DNA of 64,000 nt, taken from assembly GCA_947579665.1 (NCBI GenBank), contig OX388343.1, positions 105,839,657 through 105,903,656 of the forward strand, in the 5' to 3' direction. Made by a program: the position numbers and the translations under genes. Below the pieces are notes generated by a model. That model was not told where the DNA came from, searched no databases, and was given only the letters and a program-made list of their open reading frames with translations. Origin of the DNA: Sympetrum striolatum. Its lineage: Eukaryota; Arthropoda; Insecta; Odonata; Libellulidae. Each line of letters begins with the position of its first letter. Position 1 is the stretch's first letter. This document shows positions 46,273 through 57,792 of the stretch, piece by piece.

Positions 46273-46286
46273 GGTTATGGGCCCAG
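46273..46286 (+). promoter_or_regulatory. Primer-binding site for initiator tRNA-Met half-molecule
   Basis: GGTTATGGGCCCAG immediately follows the LTR and is the complement of CTGGGCCCATAACC, the anticodon arm of eukaryotic initiator tRNA-Met. Insect copia elements are known to prime from such an internal tRNA fragment. The ATG inside this site (46277) is also the first codon of the long open frame. Confidence 0.9.
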
Positions 46287-49200
46287 TAACTCGCGAACAC
46301 GCAGATAACGAATTCCAGATAGGATTACTACCGATGACTACGGATTCTACGAGCGTCAACTACGGAGTCACGGAAGCCATGGCGGGGTCCACGTTGCCTA
46401 CGTTTGAGAAGCTGAAGGGCAACGAGAACTGGAACAATTGGAAGTTCCTGATGTCCAAGTATCTGGATCACGACGATCTATGGGACGTAACGAGGCCAGA
46501 TGACGACGAAGACGACCCGGTGCCAACGACAACTCCGAATGAGAAGACGAAGCAGCGGAAGGCCCTGTGCAAGATTGCGTTGATGGTGGAAGCGTGCTGC
46601 GTTCCACACATTCGATCGGCGAAAACACCGAGGGAAGCATGGGCAAATCTGAGGGCTGCGTATGAAGACAAAGGTCTTATGAGACGGCTAAGACTCCTAC
46701 GTAAGTTGTTTAGCATCAAATTGCAAGACTTTTCTAGCATGCAGGACTATGTGATGCAAATAATGCTCCTTGCTCAACAAATAAGTGACATTAGTGATGC
46801 CATCGATGACGAATTTATCGCGGTAATTATGTTGAGTGGTTTGACGTCGAATTACGACCCGATGGTAATGGCGTTAGAGAACACGAACGTGAAAATCACA
46901 AGTGATTTGATTAAAGGTAAACTATTACAGGAAGACGCGAAGAGGGAAGAATCTTCCGAAAATGCGTTGTTAGCTAGTGATAACAAAAGATTTACTGTAA
47001 AGTGTTACAACTGCAACAAATTGGGGCACATAAGTAAAAATTGTTGGCAGAAGAAGGAATCTTTAGGGTTCAAGGGCGGTAGAAATAAAATGGCGAAAGG
47101 GAAAGAAAGGGGAGAAAAGAATATTTCTCTAATATCGGCTTTGTCAGTGCAAATTGAGCCAAGTGACTGGTATATTGACTCGGGTGCCACCTCGCACATG
47201 ACGAAACATAAAGATTGGTTATTAGAATATAAAAATGAATCTGTCAATATGAATGTAACCGTAGCTAATAATGATAAGATAAAGACTGCTGGCAATGGTG
47301 ATGTGATGATTAAGCTTAAGGGTGATAAGGATTGCAAATTTATTTCAGATGTTCTGTATGTCCCTGATTTGTCTGCAAATCTTTTATCAGTTAGTAAGTT
47401 AGTGTCTAAGGGTTTCAATGTTCTATTTAATGATAAAGGTTGCTATTTGTACCTCAAAGAGGAATTTAGGGTTCATGGTAATGTTATTGCTACTGCACAT
47501 TGTGACAATGGTGTGTATAAACTTGATGTTGAAAGTTCCCATGTGATACCTGATAGAGTAAATGTATTTCCTAAAGTAGATGAAACTGGTCTGGCATGCA
47601 CTCTAAGTAATGATTCTTCAGTTGAGTTATGGCATAAGCGTCTTGGGCATTTGAATATTAAGTCCATGAAATTGCTTAGGAATGGTATGGCTTGTGGTGT
47701 AAATTTTGGAGGGCAAAGTTATGATAGACCATGTGAGTCTTGTGTACTTGGCAAACAAACAAGACAACCATTCAATAAGAATGGTGGTAAAAGAGCAACA
47801 GAAAAACTTGCATTAGTCCACAGTGATCTGTGTGGTCCCATGCAAGAAGAATCTTTCAGTGGAGCTAAATATTTCTTAACTTTTATTGATGATTTTAGCA
47901 GAAAAACGTTTGTGTACTTCTTAAGTAGTAAAGCTGAAGTATTTGAAAAATTTAAGGAATTTAAAGTTTTTGTGGAAAAACAAACTGGAAATCAAATAAA
48001 ATGTTTAAGAACTGATAATGGCAAGGAATATGTAAATAGCAGATTTAAACAGTTCTTGAGGGCTGAGGGTATCCTACATCAAACGACTGTTCCATACTCT
48101 CCAGAACAAAATGGCGTTGCTGAGAGAGCAAACCGAACCATTTCAGAGAAGGCAAGATGTATGATGCAGGAAGCCAAACTAAATTATTGTTACTGGGCAG
48201 AGGCTGTAAACACTGCTGTCTATCTTAAGAACAGGGCACCTTCCAGGGCTGTCAGAGGAGCCACTCCTGAAGAGAAATGGACTGGGGAGGTGGTAGACCT
48301 TAGCCATCTTAGAGTCTTTGGGTGCAAAGCTTACTGCCATGTTCCAGATGCTTTGAGAAAGAAGTGGAGTCCAAAGAGTGTTCTGTATGTCTTTGTTGGA
48401 TACAGTGAAGAGACCAAAGGCTACAGACTGATTGATCCTGCTCATCCTAAGAGATTGAAGAAAGCTAGGGATGTGATATTCAATGAACAGTCTTTCATTT
48501 CAGATTTTTCAAAGGTTGTAAAGGAAGAATCTGGCATCCCACTACTGCAAGATACTCCATTGGATGAGGCTGAGGTCCAATGCCAAGATGACGTCGGTGC
48601 AGAAATAATCCCAGAGGAAGAAAATATGGAAAGGAGGTATCCAGTGAGGGATAGGCAAGTAAAATCCTTTCCAGATCATATAATGTATTCCGCATTACAT
48701 AACGAAGAATATGAAAGTGATCCAATGACTGTAAGCCAAGCCATGTTAAGTGAAAATTGCATAGAATGGAGCACTGCTATGCAAGAAGAATATGATTGCC
48801 TGATGAGAAGTAATGCATGGGTTTTGGTAGATCGACCTAAAAATCGTAATGCTATTGAATGTAAATGGGTTTTTAAGACAAAAACGGATTTCAAGGGAGA
48901 CGTGGAAAGATATCGTGCTCGCCTTGTTGCGAAAGGCTTCAATCAAAAATATGGTATTGACTATGATGAAACATTTTCTCCTGTTATGAGAAGTTCTACC
49001 TTGAGATTATTGTTTGCGCTGTCAATGGAATTGTCAGTAACCATTGATCACATGGATGTGAAGGCAGCTTTCCTGTATGGAGATCTCAAAGAAGAAATAT
49101 TCATGCAACAACCAGAAGGTTTTGTTTTGAAAGGACAAGATGATAAGGTATGTTTGTTGAAGAAGTCAATTTATGGTCTAAAACAAGCCTCAAGAACCTG

Positions 49201-50254
49201 GTATGAAAAGATTCATGATGTTTTAGTGAAATTAAAATTTAAAAGATCTGTTCATGAGCCATGTGTCTATGTTAGAATTAAGGAAAACTGTATGACAATA
49301 ATTGCTATTTATGTTGATGATATTTTGATTCTTTGTAATGATATGCAAGAAAAGTGTAAGCTCAAGAGGGAATTGATGCAAAAATTTGAGATGAAAGACT
49401 TGGGTGAAGTGAAAAAGGTGCTAGGGATGTCAGTTAAGATGGAAAATGATACTATGTTTGTAAATCAAAAATTGTACATAGACAATATTCTTAAGAAATT
49501 TGGCATGACGAATTGCAAGCCTGTGGCCACTCCTTTAGAGCCAGGGATAAAGTTAGTCAAGGGAAAAGATATTTGTGACCCTCAAATCCCTTACCAAACA
49601 TTAATTGGTTGCCTAATGTACTTATCTCTGAATTCAAGGCCTGATATAGCATTTGCAGCAAGTTATCTGAGTCAATTCAATAATTGTTATTCCCAGGAAC
49701 ATTGGGTTGCAGCAAAGAGAGTCTTAAGATATTTAAAAGGTACTGATAATCTTTCTCTAGCCTACAGGAAAACAGGTGCAAAGCTGGTAGGTTATACTGA
49801 TGCTGATTGGGCCAATGATGTTAATGACAGGAAGTCATATACAGGTTTTATGTTCCTAATGGCAGGTGGTCCAATAAGTTGGGAGAGCAGGAAACAGCGA
49901 ACTGTTGCACTGAGTAGTACTGAAGCTGAATATATGGCTCTGACTTCTGCAGCCAAAGAGGCTACATTTCTGCAAAATCTTTTAGGTGAACTAATTGGAA
50001 CTAAAGAATGTACTGTAATTTTTAGTGATAATCAACCAGCACAAAAGATAGCTGTTAATCAAGTTTGTCATGGTAGAACTAAACATATTGATGTGCAGCA
50101 TCATTTTGTAAGACAACAAATTGAATGTAAAACTATTGAACTTATATATGTACCAACTGAGGAAATGATAGCTGATGTTTTGACAAAGAGTTTAACAAGT
50201 TTTAAGCATCTTAAGTGCATAGAGGGTTTTAGTATGTGTTCAAAGCAGCTTGAT
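46277..50254 (+). CDS. Copia gag-pol polyprotein (gag, protease, integrase, reverse transcriptase, RNase H)
   Basis: An uninterrupted 1326-residue polyprotein. Gag occupies about residues 40-260 and has a CX2CX4HX4C zinc knuckle (C243, C246, H251, C256). The protease motif DSG starts at D301. The integrase HHCC finger is H453, H458, C486, C489, and the D,D(35)E triad is D517, D580, E616. The reverse transcriptase carries YVDD at 1012-1015. RNase H (about 1165-1300) has TDADW and SSTEAEY motifs, with the KHIDVQHHFVR ending usual for this group. The domain order integrase before reverse transcriptase defines Ty1/copia. The first ATG lies in the primer-binding site; M20 (46334) is a likelier natural start. 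I see no stop, frameshift or missing catalytic residue. The stop codon is followed by the final TAA at 50255-50257. Confidence 0.97.
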
Positions 50255-50264
50255 TAAGGGCAGG
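50255..50264 (+). promoter_or_regulatory. Stop codon and polypurine tract
   Basis: TAA is followed by GGGCAGG, ending exactly at the 3' LTR. A short purine-rich stretch just before the LTR is where plus-strand DNA synthesis starts in LTR elements; here it is interrupted by one C. Confidence 0.7.
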
Positions 50265-50491
50265 TGTTGAATTATAATCAAGCTATGCTTTATGGTGTGA
50301 ATTTATGTTAGTGCACACCAGTGCCATCTGATTTGTACTATGGAAGTTTGTTATGCTTTTGTTTCCTTCTCTGTACTTCCGGTAATAAAGTGTGCATGTA
50401 GTTGACGATGTTATATTGAAGTGTGAACACGTGTTTCATTAGATCCTTCCAGAATTATCTAGCGATGTATTCCACTAGCGAATCGACAACA
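50265..50491 (+). repeat. 3' LTR of the copia element
   Basis: 227 bp with no difference from the 5' LTR that I can find, including AATAAA at 50384-50389. Confidence 0.97.
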
Positions 50492-50496
50492 TTACT

Positions 50497-51534
50497 CAAA
50501 CTTGTTGTATAGTTTTATTTAGAGAAACGATTGTAAGCTATTAATTTTAATTTCAGCATAGTAGTTGTTTAAATAAATGTGGCTTCGATTGAGTCAAACT
50601 GCTATTCTTTTGATTATGTATCCACACGATCTAATTAAAACATTGCGTCTGGAAAGCATTATTAATTAAAATAAGATTTTTAAATACATCCGTTTTATAT
50701 TTAGAATTTTTTTAAAAAGTTGATTATAATGAAAATAGACTTTAATTTGACAGCACTACGAAAGTCGTTTTTCGGTTATTTTCTTGATATTTAATTAAGA
50801 AGCTTTAATTTAAAACATTAACTCTGGTGAGCGATATAATTTAAAACACGATTTTTTAAATATATCTTTTTGTTCTTTTAAATTAAATATTGTTATAATG
50901 AAAATTAGGTTTTATTTTGACTAGTATTATTACTACGTAATTTGTTTTCTTGCTATTATCTTGATTGTAAAAAAAATTTGAAATAAACTTTTTATTGTAG
51001 AAACCTTTGATGTAAACTATTATTTCCGATATGCAGTATTATTTGAAAAACGATTTTAGAATACATTTCATTTTCATTAATATGAAAGTGGACTATAATG
51101 TATGTAGATTTTATTTTGACATGAAACACTAAATTCAAAGTGTTATTTTTGTTATAATATATTATTTAATTATCATTACAAGGTATAGTTATTGAACAAA
51201 CAATCTTAAATAAAACGTGAATTGGTAAAAAGAAAAGAGCTATTGGCAAATAAAGTAATATGAAAAATAAAGAAGGAATCTATATTTACAAGGATAGTCA
51301 GGGAAAAATGGACAAGGTCCACAAGAGCCTTTCTTGACTCATCTGTTAGTTCCTGGTTTTAAATTTTTGTATGGTATACTTATGCTAATATTATATTGAC
51401 TGCTTTAAACTATATATAGATACAAAATGTTAAACAAGGCTTAGAAAGTGTGATAAAATTTAATATTTTTTGTTCCAAACTTATCAGAAATCACTTAAAA
51501 ATGGTCCTTCAGGTTCAATTTATAGACAAACTCT
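50497..51534. other. Unit sequence after the copia insertion, no gene seen
   Basis: Matches 21413-22440 of copy A: very AT-rich, with runs such as TTTAAAATT and TATTTTGAC repeated at intervals. No domain. Confidence 0.5.
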
Positions 51535-52434
51535 CTTTTTGGAGCTACATCCTTATGTGAGCCTCCACCCCAATCAGCCTCCACTTCTCTGTCTTCTCAC
51601 TTTAATCTTTTTCATGTCCTTTATGAATTAGCCATCTCAATCTGGACCTTCCTCTCCGTCTAGTGGCAAACAGTCTCCCTTCCATCACTATATTCGGCAT
51701 TGCTGTTTCAAGCATCCTTTCCACATGGTCCAACCATTATATTCTCAAAGATTTTGTGAACTTAACTACATATTCCCCAATTCATTCCTGTCTTTAACTC
51801 CTCCTTGGTTCTCCTTTGCCATAATCCATTCTCAATAACAGGTCGGTATATTCTTTGCAATTGCTTTCAAATCTTACCAGGGCCATACTCTTGTGTGATT
51901 GTTAGTGTCCATTTTTATACCTACTCCATAGGTTACTACTGGTCTGGTAATTGATTTATATATTTGTATTTAAGTGTTTCTGTTTATTAAATTTCTCTTG
52001 AATATCTTCATATTTGCAAAGTAAGTTTTATTCCTTGCTTGTATTCTTTCATTTATTCATATTATGCTTTTCTTTAAGTTTCATATTCTAGATATTTAAA
52101 CTCTTCCACACTATCAAATTTTATCTCTTCTATCTCCAAATCCTGGGTGACTCTAGATTTGCCAGAAGCATATATTTAGGTTTACTAGTATTAACTATCA
52201 ATCCCATTTTGCTTGCTTATTTCTATTTATTTGTTTAATATTGTTCCTCTTTGATCTATTTTTTCTTCAGATTTGTGTAATCCTAGAATATCCTTGCTTT
52301 ATCCCAGTGCTGAATTCAAATTCATTTTATATTTGATTATGTATTTTTACTTTAGCCATGCTCTTCTTCAATGTCATTTGAATCAATAGAATTATTTTGG
52401 ACGGAATTTCCATGTCTTCTATTGCTTCTCAGAG
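51535..52434 (-). pseudogene. LINE fossil, copy B, 3' part
   Basis: Counterpart of 22440-23340. It is separated from the rest of the same fossil (56128-56990) by the 3.69 kb DUF4806 element, which landed in the reverse transcriptase region. The copy A sequence shows the uninterrupted state. Confidence 0.75.
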
Positions 52435-52449
52435 TTCCCTACAAACCAA

Positions 52450-52645
52450 GAAAAGATTAAATCCAGATTTAATATAGATACTAGCCAACATTGGATCCAG
52501 AAAAAATCTAGATTAAATCTAGATTTTTTTAGGTGCTATGTCCTCTACATGTCGTATTAAATCTAGATTTTATACAGATTTTTTCGAGATTTAATCTGGG
52601 ATTTTTCCTGGATTTAATCTAGATTTTGAAATCTTTTCAAGGAAA
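52450..52645. repeat. Left subterminal motif array of the DUF4806 element
   Basis: Overlapping copies of AAATCCAGATTT and AAATCTAGATTT and shorter AATCTAGATT forms in both orientations, the motif being palindromic. Arrays near both ends are typical of transposase-binding regions. Confidence 0.75.
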
Positions 52646-53217
52646 AGGCAGCCAGGGGGTGCACCCTCATTTCACGTATTATTTTTGGTAGCTTGAATTA
52701 AAGGCTGTTTTACAATAAATCCCACATATTTCTGGAGCAAGTTAATTCCAGTGATCAAGGGATGTCACATACAAGAAATTAATTTCAAACTCTGAGATTT
52801 AAATTCCTACTTTTATAACTCATGAAAATTATAACATTTCTGGTGCAACTCTTACTAAGGCACCACTGAATTATCTTTGAGAAACTCATCAATAAGAGAT
52901 CAGTAATACACCATTACAATGAATTCTTCATAAAATTAAAAATTTATTGAATCTTAAAATGATTAATATTTAATTTCCATTAATGAATGTTTCAAGAGGG
53001 ATTCCCACATTTCTTAATTCTGTTGATCATTGGATGGCATACAAAAAGCATTACTTCTCAAAGCATACAATTCAATTATTGACCTTTTAAAAATTAAAAA
53101 CTATTTTCATACTGTTATGACAAATCACACAACGCATGAATGGAAAACTCCACAATAAACTTATCAGGATGTAATCAGTAATATATAAGAAGACCATAAA
53201 TTTGAAATCAACATTTT

Positions 53218-55235
53218 TTAATTAAAGATATTCATAATAATAATAATACATTTATTGTCCAAGGACAGAGTTAAATACATATGACAACACTCCTTCCCCA
53301 CTTCCTTCTTTGATGAGGCGGCCAAACTAGCTCTTCCCTGTATTACCTCTGAAATGAAAATTTAAAGTATTATTCATTTGTGTTTAATCCACTGAAAGAA
53401 TTTAAGTATTTTCACTAGTTTTCTATCAGGTCTACTAACTATGCTCATTCTCTACTTGAGATGGACAAGAAATGTATCTCCATATTCACAACTGTTTCCT
53501 AAGCAGTCTCAAGACAGATCTACTTGAATGAGTTGAAGGGTTGAGTTACTACTAGCAGGAAAGCTAATGTTAGAAATAGTAAATACAATTAATATGTCAA
53601 CCTTCTGGTTGAAACACTGAGTGATGTTTCCATCATTAACTTCATTCTGCTGAACTTCTGTTTACAATCTATGAATTATTTTCTTACCAAATATTAATTT
53701 ATCAAGTTTTGAGTCTTTGAAGGCTGATTCACTCCTTGCAGGGACACCTTTATATGTAAATGACACTGCCAGGGAATCTGTCATTATCCTGTATATTATA
53801 CTGTTGACTGAGGCCACCAAAGACACACCTCCCTGGACTTTTAGCTCCTTTTTCTGAAAATGCAAGATAGTCAAGGTAATTTGAATTAGAAAAGGGAACT
53901 AAATATACACATATGGTCTTAGAGTAACTTAAGGGAACGCAAATACAAATGATGGCAGAGACTTGCACAAACACTAATCAAGATCTGGTAGTTTGGTAAA
54001 TTAGAGTCGGTGTGACTAATTTTTGTCATTAGTACAAGAGAGACCGAAAGGAACAAAGGGAATGGGTGAAAGGGGAAGATACACAAGTGAATTTTCATCC
54101 AAAACTTACCACCAACTCCTTGAATGTTTTATCATTTAACTTCTCCTCCATAGCTTCATAGCCATCCTCCGACTCAAGAGGAAATGGAATGACCTCTTCC
54201 ATGCCCACTTCCAGTCTAGGCACTGATTCCTGTATCTTTATACCATCCAATGCCATCCTCATGCACTTTGAATTTTCCAGAAGTTCCTGAAGAAGAATAT
54301 TGCTAGCCATAACTCTTTTCTTCAGATTTTCAATAGTGCCTGAAGAGTAACATTTAGAAAAGACTTAGAACATTTAACTAAACAAATAATCTTCATCAAG
54401 GTGTATGTGCATTCAAGAGAGAATGGTCTGATATGGCAAATGCAATTTTACAATTGTGTTAATCTAAAATCATTCATACAGACATACTTAAGCCTGTTTT
54501 TGTTGCAGCAAGGTGAACCACAACTGCATTCTCCAGCTTCCTCCCATTCCGAAACTGTTCTTCCTGTAAAGGGAACTTCTATTTTATACACATAAATATA
54601 CATTACACTAAATACACAACATATTACTTTGTTGCAATAATTGCCAATTTAATTTTGCCATTTAATTCGAACAATAATAGCAACGTGAATTGGGGAAGTG
54701 CTTGGTTGGAATTCAGAGATGTTAAATCGCAACGTGGTGGCCTGAACTTTCCAAAAAAGCTTATTTTAAATACCAGGGGATATTTGAAACGAAATATAGC
54801 TAATATAAATGCAAACACAACAACGATTAACTGATCTAAATGCGTTTGTTAGAAGGTTGCATTGTGCATCGACAACTCAATCGCCGTAATCGCAAAACTA
54901 TACATAATATTACACATTGAACAGCTACTCACGTGAGAACACATTTAATTCGAACAATAATAGCAACGTGACTTTGGGAAGTGCTTAGTTAGAATTCAGA
55001 GATGTTAAATCGCCACGTTGCGGCCTCAACTTTCCAAAAAAGCTTACTTAAATGCTGGGGGATATTTGCAACGAAATATAGCAAATCTAAATACAAACAC
55101 AAGAAATGATACAAACAGATTTTGACTAAATAAAACAAACCTTACCTGCGAATCCAATAAGTGATCAGCAACGCTGGATATGATGATCCTCCTTACCGTT
55201 GGCTGAATAGAATATTCAGCAGCGCAGCGCTATAT
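53218..55235 (-). CDS. DUF4806-domain protein gene, five exons, 5' end unresolved
   Basis: Exons on the minus strand, with boundaries seen as consensus sites: (partial) about 55232-55146, 54563-54488, 54339-54110, 53853-53688 and 53348-53218. Donors are CAG/GTAAGG, TTAA/GTATGT, GTG/GTAAGT and TTTG/GTAAGA; acceptors are TTTACAG, CTCTTCAG, ATTTTCAG and ATTTCAG. Phases agree across every junction and no stop intervenes, giving about 230 residues. The DUF4806 fold spans exons 3 and 4: FPLESEDGYEAMEEKLNDKT, then VSLVASVNSIIYRIMTDSLA and SESAFKDSKLDKLIF. The last exon runs into AATAAA near its end and stops at 53218-53220. No start codon was found: an in-frame TAG lies above 55232, so a further 5' exon or a truncation is possible. 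DUF4806 has no known activity. The transposon location suggests an element-borne protein, but that is inference. Confidence 0.7.
54661..55110. repeat. Two direct repeats of about 165 bp within intron 1 of the DUF4806 gene
   Basis: TTTAATTCGAACAATAATAG begins a stretch at 54661 that recurs at 54945, about 284 bases later. It includes AATTCAGAGATGTTAAATCG and CTTTCCAAAAAAGCTTA. The copies differ at about one base in ten, so this is an old internal duplication. Confidence 0.85.
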
Positions 55236-55689
55236 TACAGCGCTACTGCACAAAACCCGGCACTTACTGCTCTCAAAAGGGCTCAAAAGAGCAAAGGAAT
55301 GTCCTAGGAGGACTAAATGAAAATATGAAATGAATGCAAATGAAAACAATGAGATTAAAGGTATGTAAAGGTAGATGAAAGCGGGAATGGAGAGGATATG
55401 CAGATGAGTAATGGAAGTCCTAAAAAGAACTGTTCTGAACGTGAAAATGAAATTAAACTAAAGTAGAGAGGATAAATGCAAAAGCGAAGGGTTATCGTAC
55501 CTATGGTAGAGTGACGAGAGCACATATTTCATGGAAGTACCTTGTCGAATTCTGCCTAGTTACATTAGCGCCGCGTATCGGTGAACGACGAAATGGAGGT
55601 TTGACGGCAGCCATTATTCTTTCACGAAACTGGAGAATTTTACCAGATTTTTACGACAAATTCCACTCCTGAATTTTTGATTCATCAAA

Positions 55690-56115
55690 TATTATTTATA
55701 TATATTATATGATAAATTAAACAACAGGGGATCATATTAATATTAATATAACAGGGGATCAGAAACTCTAAATTTAAAGTATGTAAAAGTGGGATTTGGA
55801 AATCTAGAATTAGAAATCCAGATTTTCCATGTATTAAACAAGGATTTCGAAATCCAGATTCAATGTACCTCAAATCCTAAAAATAATATATAAGTTACCT
55901 ACATATTATTTTATAATTATATATAAATTATATATTATATTATATGATAAATTAAACAACAGGGGATCAGAAAATCTAAATTTAAAATATGTAAAACTGG
56001 GATTTGGAAATCTAGATTTCGAAATCCAGATTTTCCATGTATTAAACAAGGATTTCGAAATCCAGATTCAATGTATCTCCAAATCCTAAAAATATCTAGA
56101 TTTAATCCTTATCTG
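55690..56115. repeat. Right subterminal motif array and tandem segment of the DUF4806 element
   Basis: Two successive versions of a roughly 240-bp segment contain TGATAAATTAAACAACAGGG, GGGATTTGGAAATCTAGA, GAAATCCAGATTTTCCATG and ATTTCGAAATCCAGATTCAA. The element ends TTTAATCCTTATCTGGTTTG then TAGGG. Confidence 0.8.
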
Positions 56116-56127
56116 GTTTGTAGGGTT

Positions 56128-56990
56128 TGGTCCTGTTTATACAATCAAATTCTTGTATAAAATCTACAGTAGCATATGCAGTTAAACATTATGATCATAG
56201 CATATATCTCAAATTTGTCTGATTACAAACAGTTGGTCTATTGCACTTCCATTGGATCTACTCCCACACTGAGATTCTCCAATTATACTCTCAGTTACTA
56301 CTTTCAGCCCTTCTTTTATGATGATTTCACATACTATATTTAACAGTATTATCCATCTATATTTCTCGAGAACCAGTTTATTTCCCTTTCTATATATTGG
56401 ACTTAGGATTCCCATGCTCTATCCTTCTGGCATTTTTCTGCTTCCTATATTTAAGTTTATGTATAGCATCACTCATTATATCTCCTCCATATTTTACTAG
56501 CTCTGCTGCAATATTTTCTTCCCTGGGTCTTTATTATATTTTAACTTTTGTATGCATTGTGCAATTTCCAGCCTAGTGGGTTTAATTCAGAGCAAGTTTG
56601 ATATATTTTATTTGATTGATTCTATTATTGATTCTTTCCTTAGCCTGTAATTTTCCTCAGTTGTTACTCTCTCATTATCTTCTCAACAGAGAAGTTCTTT
56701 GAAATGTTCAACCAATCTTTCCAGAACTTTATTCTCTTGTTGAACTAAATTTCCCTCCTTACTTTTAAATCCTTCCATTCTTGGTTGGTATCCTCTTTTC
56801 ACCTTTTCTAAAACTTCGTTGAACTATCTCCGTTCATTCTGTTTGCTGTATTCTTCTATATTCTCTAGCTGTTCTTCATTTTCTCCCCTTTTCTTGCATA
56901 ACGTATTTACCTCCTTCCTCATTTCTTTCAGTGTTCATTCTGGTTTCTTTCCTTTCTCTAACTTTATTCTTCTCCTGCATAATTTGGGCA
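56128..56990 (-). pseudogene. LINE fossil, copy B, 5' part
   Basis: Counterpart of 23343-24200. The minus strand carries the palm-entry segment MGILSPIYRKGNKLVLEKYR (56415-56356) and the IGESQCGSRSNGSAIDQLF segment. Both were already decayed before the unit duplicated, since the same breaks occur in copy A. Confidence 0.75.
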
Positions 56991-57638
56991 CACACGTTGT
57001 CAAACCAAACAGCATGTATTATTCTCTTCCACATTTAAGTGGAAAGATAACATCTGGAGGGCAATTCTCTAAACATCGATTTGTGTTTCGTTTGCCAAAG
57101 TGAAGATCTCTGTTCGAGCCAAGTCACCATCTGCACTTCTTGTACAACCTTAATATTATATCTCCATTTTCATCTCTGTGTAGAATTGATTGACGGAAAC
57201 GTATTTTCATTTGAACGGTTTTTATTGTAAAAGGAAGCATCAATCTTTAATTTTAATATTTTTAATTGAGAGTGTGAGTCCCTTTTTCTTCTCCCAGAAA
57301 ATAAACATTTTGGTTATGATCTTTCTAAACTCATAGAGCAAAATCATAATTCAATTTTCGTGCAAGTGAACTCCAGTGCAATTTCTGCGGCTCGAATATT
57401 ATACTAATTCCCTCATAACCCACGATAATCCACTCTCTGGGGAGTCAGAAAAATAAATGCATAACTTCCCATTGCTACATTAAACGCAAAGGCCTAATTT
57501 CACTCTAAAGATGATCTTAACCGCATCACGCATCATTGTAATTTAATTAGTGAAATCGTGGGGTAGATTCACACTAAAGGCGCCACCCACCATTAGCCTT
57601 AAGGCCTGCACACACCGGCGCGGGGCGCGAATGCGAGA

Positions 57639-57792
57639 CTCAAGTTCCCGGATAGTCATGTGGACAGCGCGTTCGCCTTCGGTGAAAGCGGTCCCGGGTT
57701 CGGATCCCGGTGGGAGCCAATATGCTAAAGTACTTTTTCTTCTTAAGTAAGATACAGAAAAATTGAAAAAGTTGAATTTGAAGTTGTGCGGG
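57639..57792 (+). mobile_element. tRNA-derived SINE, only in copy B
   Basis: The extra 150 bases relative to copy A (GAATGCAAGACGTAAG at 25977) begin with a tRNA-like head. It has an A-box-like TAGTCATGTGG near 57654 and a B box GGTTCGGATCC at 57697-57707, followed by CCGGTGGGAGCC and an A/T-rich tail. The flanks GCGAGAC and GCGGGAC may be an imperfect target duplication. A related head lies on the minus strand at 31990-32062. The acceptor halves do not pair, so it is not a working tRNA. Confidence 0.7.

Larger units (their letters stand above)
46046..50491 (+). mobile_element. Complete Ty1/copia-type LTR retrotransposon (4446 bp), only in copy B
   Basis: Two 227-bp LTRs, both beginning TGTTG and ending CAACA, flank one open reading frame of 1326 codons. 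The 5-bp target duplication TTACT stands at 46041-46045 and 50492-50496. Copy A shows the unoccupied place around 21405-21412. By eye the two LTRs are identical throughout, so the insertion is recent compared with the unit duplication, and all parts needed for retrotransposition appear present. Confidence 0.97.
52437..56125 (-). mobile_element. Unclassified DNA transposon (3689 bp) carrying a spliced DUF4806 gene, only in copy B
   Basis: The element is inserted in the LINE fossil; copy A reads AGAGTTTGGTCC at 23337-23348. The ends are CCCTACAAACC and its complement, with a 2-bp TT duplication. Inside both ends lie many copies of an AAATC(T/C)AGATTT-like palindrome: about five at 52455-52640 and about seven at 55800-56110. 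At the right end a segment of about 240 bp, including AACAGGGGATCAGAAA, is repeated in tandem (near 55707 and 55945). The interior carries a minus-strand multi-exon gene. I cannot match the TIR and duplication to a superfamily with confidence; a CMC/EnSpm-like element is only a guess. Confidence 0.85.

Noticed and set aside
46398..48946. Minus-strand frames of 60-137 codons across the copia element.
   Set aside because: Shadows of the well-supported gag-pol frame on the plus strand.
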